Source: a bacterium | GTDB lineage: Bacteria; Patescibacteriota; Minisyncoccia; Phycocordibacterales; GCA-002787175 | Reading direction: 5' to 3' | Length of the DNA stretch: 5,443 nucleotides | Assembly: GCA_030689285.1 (NCBI GenBank) | Contig: JAUYJM010000040.1 | Location: 1 to 5,443, forward strand | In this document: positions 1 through 5,064 of the stretch, piece by piece | How the letters are laid out: each line of letters starts with the position of its first letter | Position numbering within the stretch: position 1 is the stretch's first letter | Position numbers and translations under genes: made by a program | Notes under the pieces: generated by a model | Database searches by the model: none | Seen by the model: the letters and a program-made list of their open reading frames with translations, nothing else | What the model was told of the DNA's origin: nothing

Positions 1-1
1 G

Positions 2-49
2 CAAATACGTATAGAGCAGATGAGGGCTCAAAAATCCGGACTGGAATAA
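2..49 (+). pseudogene. serS: serS N-terminal arm segment ending at an in-frame TAA
   Basis: The frame of the downstream SerRS gene is open from the left edge to a TAA at 47-49. It encodes a charged helical segment (IEQMRAQKSGLE), followed after the stop by QEDKLTRVMTKWQELM. Read through the stop, this looks like the second helix of the SerRS coiled-coil arm, which normally leads straight into the LMLRVPN segment. Neither other frame gives an arm-like sequence: frame 1 stops at 58-60 and frame 3 at 12-14. One base change from GAA, AAA or CAA would create the TAA. It may be a true nonsense mutation, a split gene or a sequence error. The 5' end of the gene lies outside the window. Recognition rests on a short helical stretch and remembered family sequences. 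Confidence 0.55.
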
Positions 50-73
50 CAAGAAGATAAACTAACGAGGGTT

Positions 74-1066
74 ATGACAAAATGGCAAGAGTTGATGCTT
101 CGCGTGCCAAACGTGCCAGACATTTCGGTTCCTGACGGCAAAGACGAATCAGAAAATCAAACAGTGACCGAATGGGGGCAAAAACCGCAATTTGCTTTCC
201 CTCCGAAAGACCACGTGTCCATTATGAATTCTCTTCGCATGGTGGATTTTGAGAGAGGCGTAAAGACTCATGGTTTCAGAGGGTATTTTCTTACGGGTGA
301 TGGAGCGGAACTTTCGTGGGCTCTATGGAACTATGCCAGAGCTTTTTTTTCAAAGAAAAATTTTACGCCAATAGTGGCTCCCTCCATAGTCAAGAAGCCG
401 TTTTTTTACGGAACCGGACATTTGCCGAATGAGGCCGAAGACCTGTTTAAAACGCAGGATGACGACTACTTGTCCGGCACGGCGGAAGTTCCTATGATGG
501 CTTATCATTCGGACGAAGTTTTAAACGCAAATGAGTTGCCGAAACGCTACTTGGCTTTTTCTACATGCTTCAGACGCGAAGCCGGAAGCTACGGCAAGGA
601 CACGAAAGGTCTTATCAGAGTGCATGAATTTTTTAAGTTTGAACAGCTTATAATCTCCATCGCTTCGCACGAAGACTCGGTAAAATTTCACGAGGAAATA
701 AACAGAAATTATGAGGAATTTTTGGAGTCTCTAAAACTGCCTTACAGAAGACTGCTGATTTGCAGCGGCGACCTCGGCACGGCAAAAGTAAAGCAATACG
801 ATACCGAAATATGGTTTCCTTCGCAAAACGCTTATAGGGAGGGCTCTAGCGCTTCGTATTACCACGATTTTCAAACCCGCCGTTTTAATATCAGGTATAA
901 AGACGGTGATAAAAATAGATACTGTTACTCGTTAAACTCAACGGCGGTGGCGACCCCACGCATCATCGCGGCAATCGTTGAAAATTATCAGCACGAAGAC
1001 GGTAGTGTCAAAATACCCGAAGTTCTTACCACATTTATGGGAAAGGAAGTTATCACTCGCGGCTGA
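74..1066 (+). CDS. serS: Serine--tRNA ligase (SerRS), catalytic domain; N-terminal arm missing from this ORF
   Basis: Class II aminoacyl-tRNA synthetase that activates serine with ATP and charges tRNA-Ser (and tRNA-Sec where present) in the cytoplasm. Visible landmarks, numbered from the ATG at 74: LMLRVPN and SVPDGKDESEN (7-27) after the arm; motif 1 region around 97-120 with GTGHLP; TAEV at 136-139, which lines the serine/ATP pocket; motif 2 at about 163-190 (CFRREAGSYGKDTKGLIRVHEFFKFEQ region); the REGSSASYYHDFQTRR block at 255-270; motif 3 at 287-305 (LNSTAVATPRI, with R296). The catalytic core looks complete. The ORF is 330 residues, whereas SerRS is usually about 420-430, because the frame is cut by TAA 47-49 upstream. 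The ATG at 74 is simply the first ATG after that stop. GAGGG at 67-71 is only 2 nt from it, too close to be a convincing ribosome site, so the real protein may start upstream if the stop is an error. Stop codon is TGA 1064-1066. Confidence 0.93.
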   Translation: MTKWQELMLRVPNVPDISVPDGKDESENQTVTEWGQKPQFAFPPKDHVSIMNSLRMVDFERGVKTHGFRGYFLTGDGAELSWALWNYARAFFSKKNFTPIVAPSIVKKPFFYGTGHLPNEAEDLFKTQDDDYLSGTAEVPMMAYHSDEVLNANELPKRYLAFSTCFRREAGSYGKDTKGLIRVHEFFKFEQLIISIASHEDSVKFHEEINRNYEEFLESLKLPYRRLLICSGDLGTAKVKQYDTEIWFPSQNAYREGSSASYYHDFQTRRFNIRYKDGDKNRYCYSLNSTAVATPRIIAAIVENYQHEDGSVKIPEVLTTFMGKEVITRG

Positions 1067-1077
1067 CGGCGGTTTCA

Positions 1078-1086
1078 TATTATACT
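1078..1086 (+). promoter_or_regulatory. -10-like box just upstream of ftsQ
   Basis: TATTATACT contains two overlapping near-matches to TATAAT (TATTAT at 1078, TATACT at 1081, one mismatch each). From TATACT, transcription would begin around 1093-1094, that is at or next to the ATG at 1095, giving a leaderless message. That would fit the lack of any Shine-Dalgarno before this gene. No good -35 box is seen at the proper distance, so this is a weak call. Confidence 0.3.
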
Positions 1087-1094
1087 TACGGTTA

Positions 1095-1931
1095 ATGCCA
1101 GGCATCAACCCTCTCCAAGAGAGACGGCGCGCCCAAAGCGCAAAAAAGGCCAAAAAAGCGGCGGCTCTTATCCTCGGCTTCGCGGTAGTCTTTTTTATGC
1201 TGACCGTCATTGTCACAAGATTGCACGTGTTTACTTTGGGCGATATTCAAGTATACGGCGCTTCCTTTGTGCCAAAGTCTGAAATCATAAACGCCAGCCA
1301 AAAAATCATTGAAGGGGGGTACGTTTTCGGTCTTTTTCCAAAGTCCAGCGTATTTTTATATCCTAAGGCCAATCTACGAAAGACTCTTTCGGAAAAATTT
1401 CCTTCCCTGTCGGAAACAAAAATCGGTTTATCGGACTTTACCGCGCTCGTAATCACCGTAAAAGAGAGAAAGCCGGAAGCCTTGTGGTGCGGAGAAAAAA
1501 AGTCGGAGTCTGAAAACATAGAAAATAAATGTTTTTTCGTTGATGAGAACGGTTTTGTGTACGCGCGTGCGCCAGACTTTTCTCCCGGAGTATATATGAA
1601 AATCTATGGGCCACTTCGCTATCCGGGCCCTCTCCCTCCCGGAGCTTACATATTTAGAGAGAAAGACTGGCAAAAGGTGAAAGAGATATCAATATCAATG
1701 AGCGAGGCCGCAAAACTGGAAATTCTAGAGTACATAGAAAAAGAGGCGGAAGTAGCGATAGTTTTTGAGAACGGAACGGAATTATACATTTCCTCCAAGG
1801 AAAATTGGCAAGAAACCGCGAAAAAACTGGAAAATGCCGTGGGGGAAATAGAGAGGACCGGACTGTTTCTTAAAGATATAGAATATATTGACGCGCGTAT
1901 CCCCAACAAGGTTTTCTACAAGACAAGGTAG
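1095..1931 (+). CDS. ftsQ: FtsQ/DivIB-like cell division protein with POTRA domain
   Basis: Bitopic inner-membrane protein of the division machinery; in the family FtsQ/DivIB forms a complex with FtsB and FtsL and links early and late divisome proteins. The protein of 278 residues has the expected order: a basic cytoplasmic tail (1-22, rich in R and K), one transmembrane helix (about 23-41), then a POTRA domain beginning HVFTLGDIQVYGASFVP (44-60) and running to about 124 (ITVKERKPEALWC). After it comes the beta domain with CFFVDENGFVYA (146-157), a typical FtsQ signature. The ATG at 1095 is preferred over the ATG at 978 because the extra residues lie inside serS and are not hydrophobic or family-like, while 1095 places the basic tail directly before the helix. 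It starts 28 nt after serS. No Shine-Dalgarno is visible. The two cysteines C132 and C146 flank a charged loop. Ends with TAG. Confidence 0.82.
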   Translation: MPGINPLQERRRAQSAKKAKKAAALILGFAVVFFMLTVIVTRLHVFTLGDIQVYGASFVPKSEIINASQKIIEGGYVFGLFPKSSVFLYPKANLRKTLSEKFPSLSETKIGLSDFTALVITVKERKPEALWCGEKKSESENIENKCFFVDENGFVYARAPDFSPGVYMKIYGPLRYPGPLPPGAYIFREKDWQKVKEISISMSEAAKLEILEYIEKEAEVAIVFENGTELYISSKENWQETAKKLENAVGEIERTGLFLKDIEYIDARIPNKVFYKTR

Positions 1932-1948
1932 AATGTTAAGAGTATAAT
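1920..1948 (+). promoter_or_regulatory. Candidate sigma70-type promoter for the membrane-protein/ATPase pair
   Basis: A perfect TATAAT lies at 1943-1948, preceded with exactly 17 bp spacing by AAGACA (1920-1925), which matches four of six bases of TTGACA. The -35 box overlaps the last codons of ftsQ. Transcription would begin near 1955, leaving a leader of about 44 nt before the ATG at 1999. This is the best promoter match noticed in the window. Confidence 0.5.
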
Positions 1949-1998
1949 TTAGCAAAAGCGCCGTTTGCGGACTTTGCGGGTGCGTGCATTTGATTTAT

Positions 1999-2403
1999 AT
2001 GTTTAATTTGAGCCTTTTACCTCTGTCATACTTGGTCTGGCATTACAGCGAAGCATTTCGCGACGGCTTCCGCGTATGGTCCAACTTTATTTGGTTTGAG
2101 TTTCATTTTTTTTCCATAGGGATATTGTTGAAGACTCTTTTTTCCCCGTGGAAAAGACTCGCTGGAGGCGGAAATGGGCGGGAAAAAGAGGTTGGCGGCC
2201 TTTTTGGGAAAATCATTTTGTCTCTTTTGACTCGGATTTTCGGTTTTTTTGCAAGAGTATTTACTATAACATTAGGGCTGTTTAGCTTAGGAGTCACGCT
2301 GGTTGCCGGCGTGTTTTTCTTCGCTACTTGGATACTTCTGCCATTTATGGTAGTCGGTCTTTTTGGTTTTGGAATCCTCTCAATAAGCGTCTACTTTATA
2401 TAA
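1999..2403 (+). CDS. Small integral membrane protein of unknown function
   Basis: A 134-residue, very hydrophobic protein. An aromatic, possibly membrane-surface or transmembrane segment at about 25-47 (WSNFIWFEFHFFSIGILL) leads into the LLKTLFSPWKRL motif (43-54), then a short Gly- and charge-rich loop (55-66), an amphipathic stretch (67-82), and two closely spaced transmembrane helices at about 84-107 and 109-132. I recall proteins with the same LL.TLFSPW.R motif in Parcubacteria next to Clp-like ATPases, but know no assigned function. The start is uncertain: GTG 1984 and TTG 1990 are in frame, but ATG 1999 gives the N-terminus I expect (MFNLSLLPLSYLVWHY). No Shine-Dalgarno precedes any of the three. 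The stop (TAA 2401-2403) lies 5 nt before the ATPase start, so the two genes are almost certainly cotranscribed and the products may act together in the membrane. Confidence 0.8.
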   Translation: MFNLSLLPLSYLVWHYSEAFRDGFRVWSNFIWFEFHFFSIGILLKTLFSPWKRLAGGGNGREKEVGGLFGKIILSLLTRIFGFFARVFTITLGLFSLGVTLVAGVFFFATWILLPFMVVGLFGFGILSISVYFI

Positions 2404-2408
2404 CCGCT

Positions 2409-4901
2409 ATGAAATTGACCGACCTGAAAAAAGAAGCCAGAGTTTACGCGCCGGCCATCGCCCTAGACATCAAAGCGCCCTTTATCGTAAGACAGAAAAT
2501 ATTTGCGGCGGTTAGATTTTTCACGTCTGTTTTTCTTCTGCTTACGCTTTTACATTTTTTTCTTTCAAAAAGCACGCTTACCGAAGGTCTGCTTGAAACG
2601 ATAAAAGTGAGACTCATGGAAGCCGCGCCAATAATATACGGGCTTTTGTTTGTAACGGTGTCATTCTGGCTTTTTTTTGCTATGCTTGCGGCATTTTACA
2701 ATTCTTACTACTTTCGCGGTACCAAAACAAACATTGCCGAACCGTTCTTCTCGGAAAAAAAGAAACCTCTTCTGACTTTTGAACTGGCTGGGGTCGTGTA
2801 TCGACTAAATCAAAGCGACATCACCGCCAGTCTTTTAAAAACACCTCTATTTCAGCTTGTAATGGTGAGGCTTGGGATCTCTCTTTCTTCCGTGGACGAT
2901 TTTATCTCGCAAAAGAGAGAACCTGTTCTCATAGACGACATTGAAATTCCGCCGCCAAGGGAAAATGAAACTCTTACTGTCAACGCTCTGTCTGGAATCG
3001 TGTTTGATAAAGACAAAGCGTTCGCGGCTTTTTTGGCCGGCTTCGGCGTGAGCGGAGAAGATTTTAAGGAGGCGGGGATCTGGGTGGCAAGAGCGGTAAG
3101 AAAAACTATGAACGGAAAAAGACTGTGGGGGAGAGACGCGCTCGGCAGTATCCCGTCTATCGGCAAAAACTGGTCTTATGGAGAAACATACAATCTAGAC
3201 CTCCATGCGACAGACATAACAAACAGAGCTTCTATGCGGACGATAGCGGGACCCGCGTCCCTTTTGGAAAACGAGCTTGAAGAACTTCAGACGGTGCTTT
3301 CCAGGTCAAAGGAAGCCAACGCTCTTGTCATAGGAAACCAGGGGGGACTAAGAGAGGAGATACTTTTTCGCCTTGCTTCAGATATAGAGTCGGGAAAAGT
3401 TTTGCCCCAAATAGAGCATAAAAGACTGTATGTGTTTGATGGAGTTTCTTTCATATTGAGGTCTAAGGATAAAGCTCATTTTGAAGCGGAATTAGCGAAA
3501 TTGCTTGACGAAGCAGCGCGGGCGGGAAATATAATCTTATCGTTTGTGGACCTTTACGAATTTCTGAAAAACGCGAAGCTTTTAGGAAGCGAAGCGCTAG
3601 ACATTATGGAGCCGTACCTAGCGTCACCTCTCATCCAATTTATAGGATTCGCGGACGAAAGGCCTTACCACGAAGAACTGTCCCGAGATGAAAAGCTGGT
3701 AAGGTTTTTTGAAAAAATAGAATTAAAGCCGATCAGCAAACCTTTGAGCTTGAGCATCATTGAAGACGAAGCTTTGCGGCTTGAAGCAAGCGAAGGAGTG
3801 CTAGTACTCTATGGAGCGGTGGCAGCCGCATACGAGAGCGCGGACAGATATATGACAGATGGCGCGATGCCAGACAAAGCATTGCATCTTCTTGAAGAAG
3901 CGGCGGTTCTTCAAAAAGCGGCAAGACAGACGGTACTCACGCGTGAAGCGGTTCTTTCTCTCGTTCGGGAAAAAACAGGAATACCGGCCGGAGCGCCTGA
4001 CTACGAAGAAAGAGAAAAGCTTTTAGGGTTGGAGGATAAACTTAGAGAAAGGCTTGTCGGTCAAAATGAAGCTGTCGTAAGTGTGGCCTCCGGACTTCGC
4101 CGCGCGCGTTCCGGCATTACAAATCAAAATCGTCCTATGGGCTCATTTCTTTTTCTCGGCCCGACGGGTGTTGGCAAGACCGAGACGGCAAAGTCTCTAG
4201 CCGGAATTTTTTTTGGAAGCGAAGAGGAAATGGTGCGTATAGATATGACGGAGTATCAGTCGGCAAATTCGCTGGACAGGCTTATAGGCAGTTTTGAAAG
4301 TGAAAACGCGGGAATTTTGGCATTGAGACTGCGAGAGAAGCCGTACGGAGTCTTACTTTTGGATGAATTTGAAAAATGCCACACGACGGTAAAAGACTTA
4401 TTTCTTCAAGTTCTTGATGAGGGATTCTTTTCGGATGTAAGTGGCAAGAGAGTGGGGGCTCAAAATCTAATCATTATAGCCACGTCAAATGCCGGTAGCG
4501 AAAAAATCTGGGAGATGACGGAAAAAGGCGAAACGACCATAGATAAAAGCGTCATACTAAACGAGATAATCTCCAGTGGGATGTTTAGACCAGAGCTTTT
4601 GAATCGTTTTGACAGCGTGGTTGTCTTCAATCCGCTCGGCCAAAAAGAAATGCGGATGGTTGCGGAGCTTCAGATTAAAAAACTCAGAGGCAGACTGAAA
4701 GAAAGGAAGGGGATAGAACTTGTGATAGATGACGGTTTGTTGGACTCTCTGGTTGTGGCGGCTTCGGATAGGCGCTTTGGCGCGAGAGCGATGAACAGAC
4801 TGATTCAGGATAAAATAGAGAGAGTTGTGGCGGATAAAATCTTGCGAGGCGCCGTAAAGGCGGGCGAGAAGCTCAAGCTTTCCGCCACCGAAGTAAATTA
4901 A
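2409..4901 (+). CDS. Membrane-anchored Clp-type double AAA+ ATPase (ClpA/ClpC/ClpB-like)
   Basis: Protein of 830 residues. Two transmembrane helices at about 36-52 and 75-97 anchor it, with the bulk predicted cytoplasmic. Residues about 125-230 contain two helical repeats loosely like a Clp N-domain (TPLFQLVMVRLGIS; KAFAAFLAGFGVS). AAA module 1 (about 280-510) is degenerate: the Walker A position reads GNQGGLRE (309-316; Lys and Thr replaced by R315 and E316), and Walker B reads IILSFVDL (375-382; no DE pair). Its C-terminal part is recognisable (YMTDGAMPDKALHLLEEAA, 481-499). There is no ClpB middle coiled coil. AAA module 2 (about 540-825) is intact for ATP hydrolysis: GPTGVGKT 584-591, VLLLDEFE 648-655, sensor 1 ATSNAG 691-696, arginine finger in LLNRFD (R733), sensor 2 GAR 791-793. 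The usual PPGYVG pore loop is absent, and no [LIV]GF ClpP-docking loop is seen. ATG 2409 is chosen over ATG 2328, which lies inside the preceding gene. No Shine-Dalgarno. Likely partner: the adjacent small membrane protein. Whether it unfolds, disaggregates or remodels proteins cannot be told. Confidence 0.9.
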   Translation: MKLTDLKKEARVYAPAIALDIKAPFIVRQKIFAAVRFFTSVFLLLTLLHFFLSKSTLTEGLLETIKVRLMEAAPIIYGLLFVTVSFWLFFAMLAAFYNSYYFRGTKTNIAEPFFSEKKKPLLTFELAGVVYRLNQSDITASLLKTPLFQLVMVRLGISLSSVDDFISQKREPVLIDDIEIPPPRENETLTVNALSGIVFDKDKAFAAFLAGFGVSGEDFKEAGIWVARAVRKTMNGKRLWGRDALGSIPSIGKNWSYGETYNLDLHATDITNRASMRTIAGPASLLENELEELQTVLSRSKEANALVIGNQGGLREEILFRLASDIESGKVLPQIEHKRLYVFDGVSFILRSKDKAHFEAELAKLLDEAARAGNIILSFVDLYEFLKNAKLLGSEALDIMEPYLASPLIQFIGFADERPYHEELSRDEKLVRFFEKIELKPISKPLSLSIIEDEALRLEASEGVLVLYGAVAAAYESADRYMTDGAMPDKALHLLEEAAVLQKAARQTVLTREAVLSLVREKTGIPAGAPDYEEREKLLGLEDKLRERLVGQNEAVVSVASGLRRARSGITNQNRPMGSFLFLGPTGVGKTETAKSLAGIFFGSEEEMVRIDMTEYQSANSLDRLIGSFESENAGILALRLREKPYGVLLLDEFEKCHTTVKDLFLQVLDEGFFSDVSGKRVGAQNLIIIATSNAGSEKIWEMTEKGETTIDKSVILNEIISSGMFRPELLNRFDSVVVFNPLGQKEMRMVAELQIKKLRGRLKERKGIELVIDDGLLDSLVVAASDRRFGARAMNRLIQDKIERVVADKILRGAVKAGEKLKLSATEVN

Positions 4902-4916
4902 AGACGGCCGAAAAGG

Positions 4917-4922
4917 AAGGAG
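4917..4922 (+). promoter_or_regulatory. Strong Shine-Dalgarno before the 4931 mini-ORF
   Basis: AAGGAG lies 8 nt before the ATG at 4931, ideal spacing, within a purine-rich run (4911-4930). None of the full-length genes whose starts are visible here (1095, 1999, 2409, 5061) has a comparable site, which makes this one stand out. Confidence 0.45.
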
Positions 4923-4927
4923 AAAGG

Positions 4928-4964
4928 GGGATGAAAGAATTTTCAATTTTGCTATTTTCATCCC
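4928..4964 (+). repeat. Inverted repeat enclosing the mini-ORF start codon
   Basis: GGGATGAAA (4928-4936) and TTTCATCCC (4956-4964) form a perfect 9-bp stem around a 19-nt AT-rich loop. The ATG at 4931-4933 is inside the left arm, so in RNA this hairpin would hide that start codon. No T-tract follows, so it is not an ordinary intrinsic terminator. The CCC at 4962-4964 could instead pair with GGG 5006-5008 through the neighbouring palindrome. Confidence 0.5.
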
Positions 4965-5020
4965 GTCATACGGAGGCGTCATACGGAGGCGTCGCCTCCG
5001 TATGTGGGACCAAGGACTAA
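4931..5020 (+). CDS. Possible leader mini-ORF (29 residues)
   Basis: An ATG with a strong Shine-Dalgarno 8 nt upstream opens a 29-residue frame beginning MKEFSILLFSSRHTEAS and ending GTKD. It has a mildly hydrophobic start and no recognised domain. It lies in the ATPase-dus spacer, starts 29 nt after the ATPase stop, and its TAA (5018-5020) overlaps the ATG of a second mini-ORF as TAATG. The tandem and palindromic repeat at 4965-5004 lies inside it. It may be a translated leader peptide or chance; the good ribosome site is the main argument for it. Confidence 0.3.
   Translation: MKEFSILLFSSRHTEASYGGVASVCGTKD
4965..4990 (+). repeat. 13-bp tandem duplication
   Basis: GTCATACGGAGGC occurs twice without interruption (4965-4977, 4978-4990). 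The second copy is the left arm of the palindrome that follows, so the left arm of an older hairpin seems to have been duplicated. Because 13 is not a multiple of three, the duplication shifts the frame of the mini-ORF that crosses it. Confidence 0.85.
4980..5004 (+). repeat. Perfect 25-bp palindrome (12-bp arms)
   Basis: CATACGGAGGCG (4980-4991) and CGCCTCCGTATG (4993-5004) are exact reverse complements around a single T (4992). In RNA the realistic fold is an 11-bp GC-rich stem with a 3-nt loop. The upstream duplicate arm (4967-4978) can pair with the same right arm, and that alternative extends outward by TCCC (4961-4964) with GGGA (5006-5009). No T-run follows on the + strand. It resembles a REP-like intergenic palindrome or a binding site; the class is not known to me. 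Confidence 0.85.
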
Positions 5021-5064
5021 TGTGTGACGCGTGTGTCTGTTTTGTGATAGAGTGTTTTCTATGA
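5020..5064 (+). CDS. Possible Cys-rich 14-residue mini-ORF overlapping the dus start
   Basis: The frame MCDACVCFVIECFL starts at an ATG that overlaps the stop of the previous mini-ORF (TAATG) and ends with TGA 5062-5064, overlapping the dus ATG as ATGA. AAGGA (5012-5016) lies only 3 nt before the ATG, closer than usual. Four of 14 residues are Cys. The two overlaps would allow ribosomes to hand over into dus, which has no Shine-Dalgarno of its own. A frame this short can easily arise by chance. Confidence 0.2.
   Translation: MCDACVCFVIECFL

Noticed and set aside
1064..1066. UGA recoded as glycine (Gracilibacteria/Absconditabacteria code)
   Set aside because: serS ends at this TGA just where the family normally ends, so the standard bacterial code fits.
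978..1094. Upstream extension of the ftsQ frame to ATG 978
   Set aside because: It lies wholly inside the serS 3' end, encodes no family-like sequence, and ATG 1095 places the basic tail directly before the membrane helix.
1615..1645. GC-rich inverted repeat TCCGGG/CCCGGA inside ftsQ
   Set aside because: Only 6 bp, within a Pro/Gly-rich coding stretch; it is explained by codons and not convincing as a separate element.
1964..1979. TTTGCGG repeated twice in the ftsQ-membrane protein spacer
   Set aside because: Two 7-bp copies in 16 bases are too short to support as a binding site.
2397..2402. -10-like TATATA before the ATPase ATG
   Set aside because: No -35 partner, and it falls on the stop region of the preceding gene, where cotranscription is the simpler reading.
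2328..2408. Upstream extension of the Clp-like ATPase to ATG 2328
   Set aside because: It overlaps the coding end of the small membrane protein in another frame; ATG 2409 starts cleanly 5 nt after that gene's stop.
4557..4982. Open frame of 141 codons on the minus strand
   Set aside because: It mostly overlaps the conserved ATPase module 2 and has no recognisable domain; it is a shadow frame.
4965..4990. Start of a CRISPR array
   Set aside because: Only two directly abutting 13-bp units with no spacers; a simple tandem duplication.
4928..5009. Intrinsic terminator between the ATPase and dus
   Set aside because: Both hairpins lack a following T-tract on the + strand, so a Rho-independent terminator cannot be supported.
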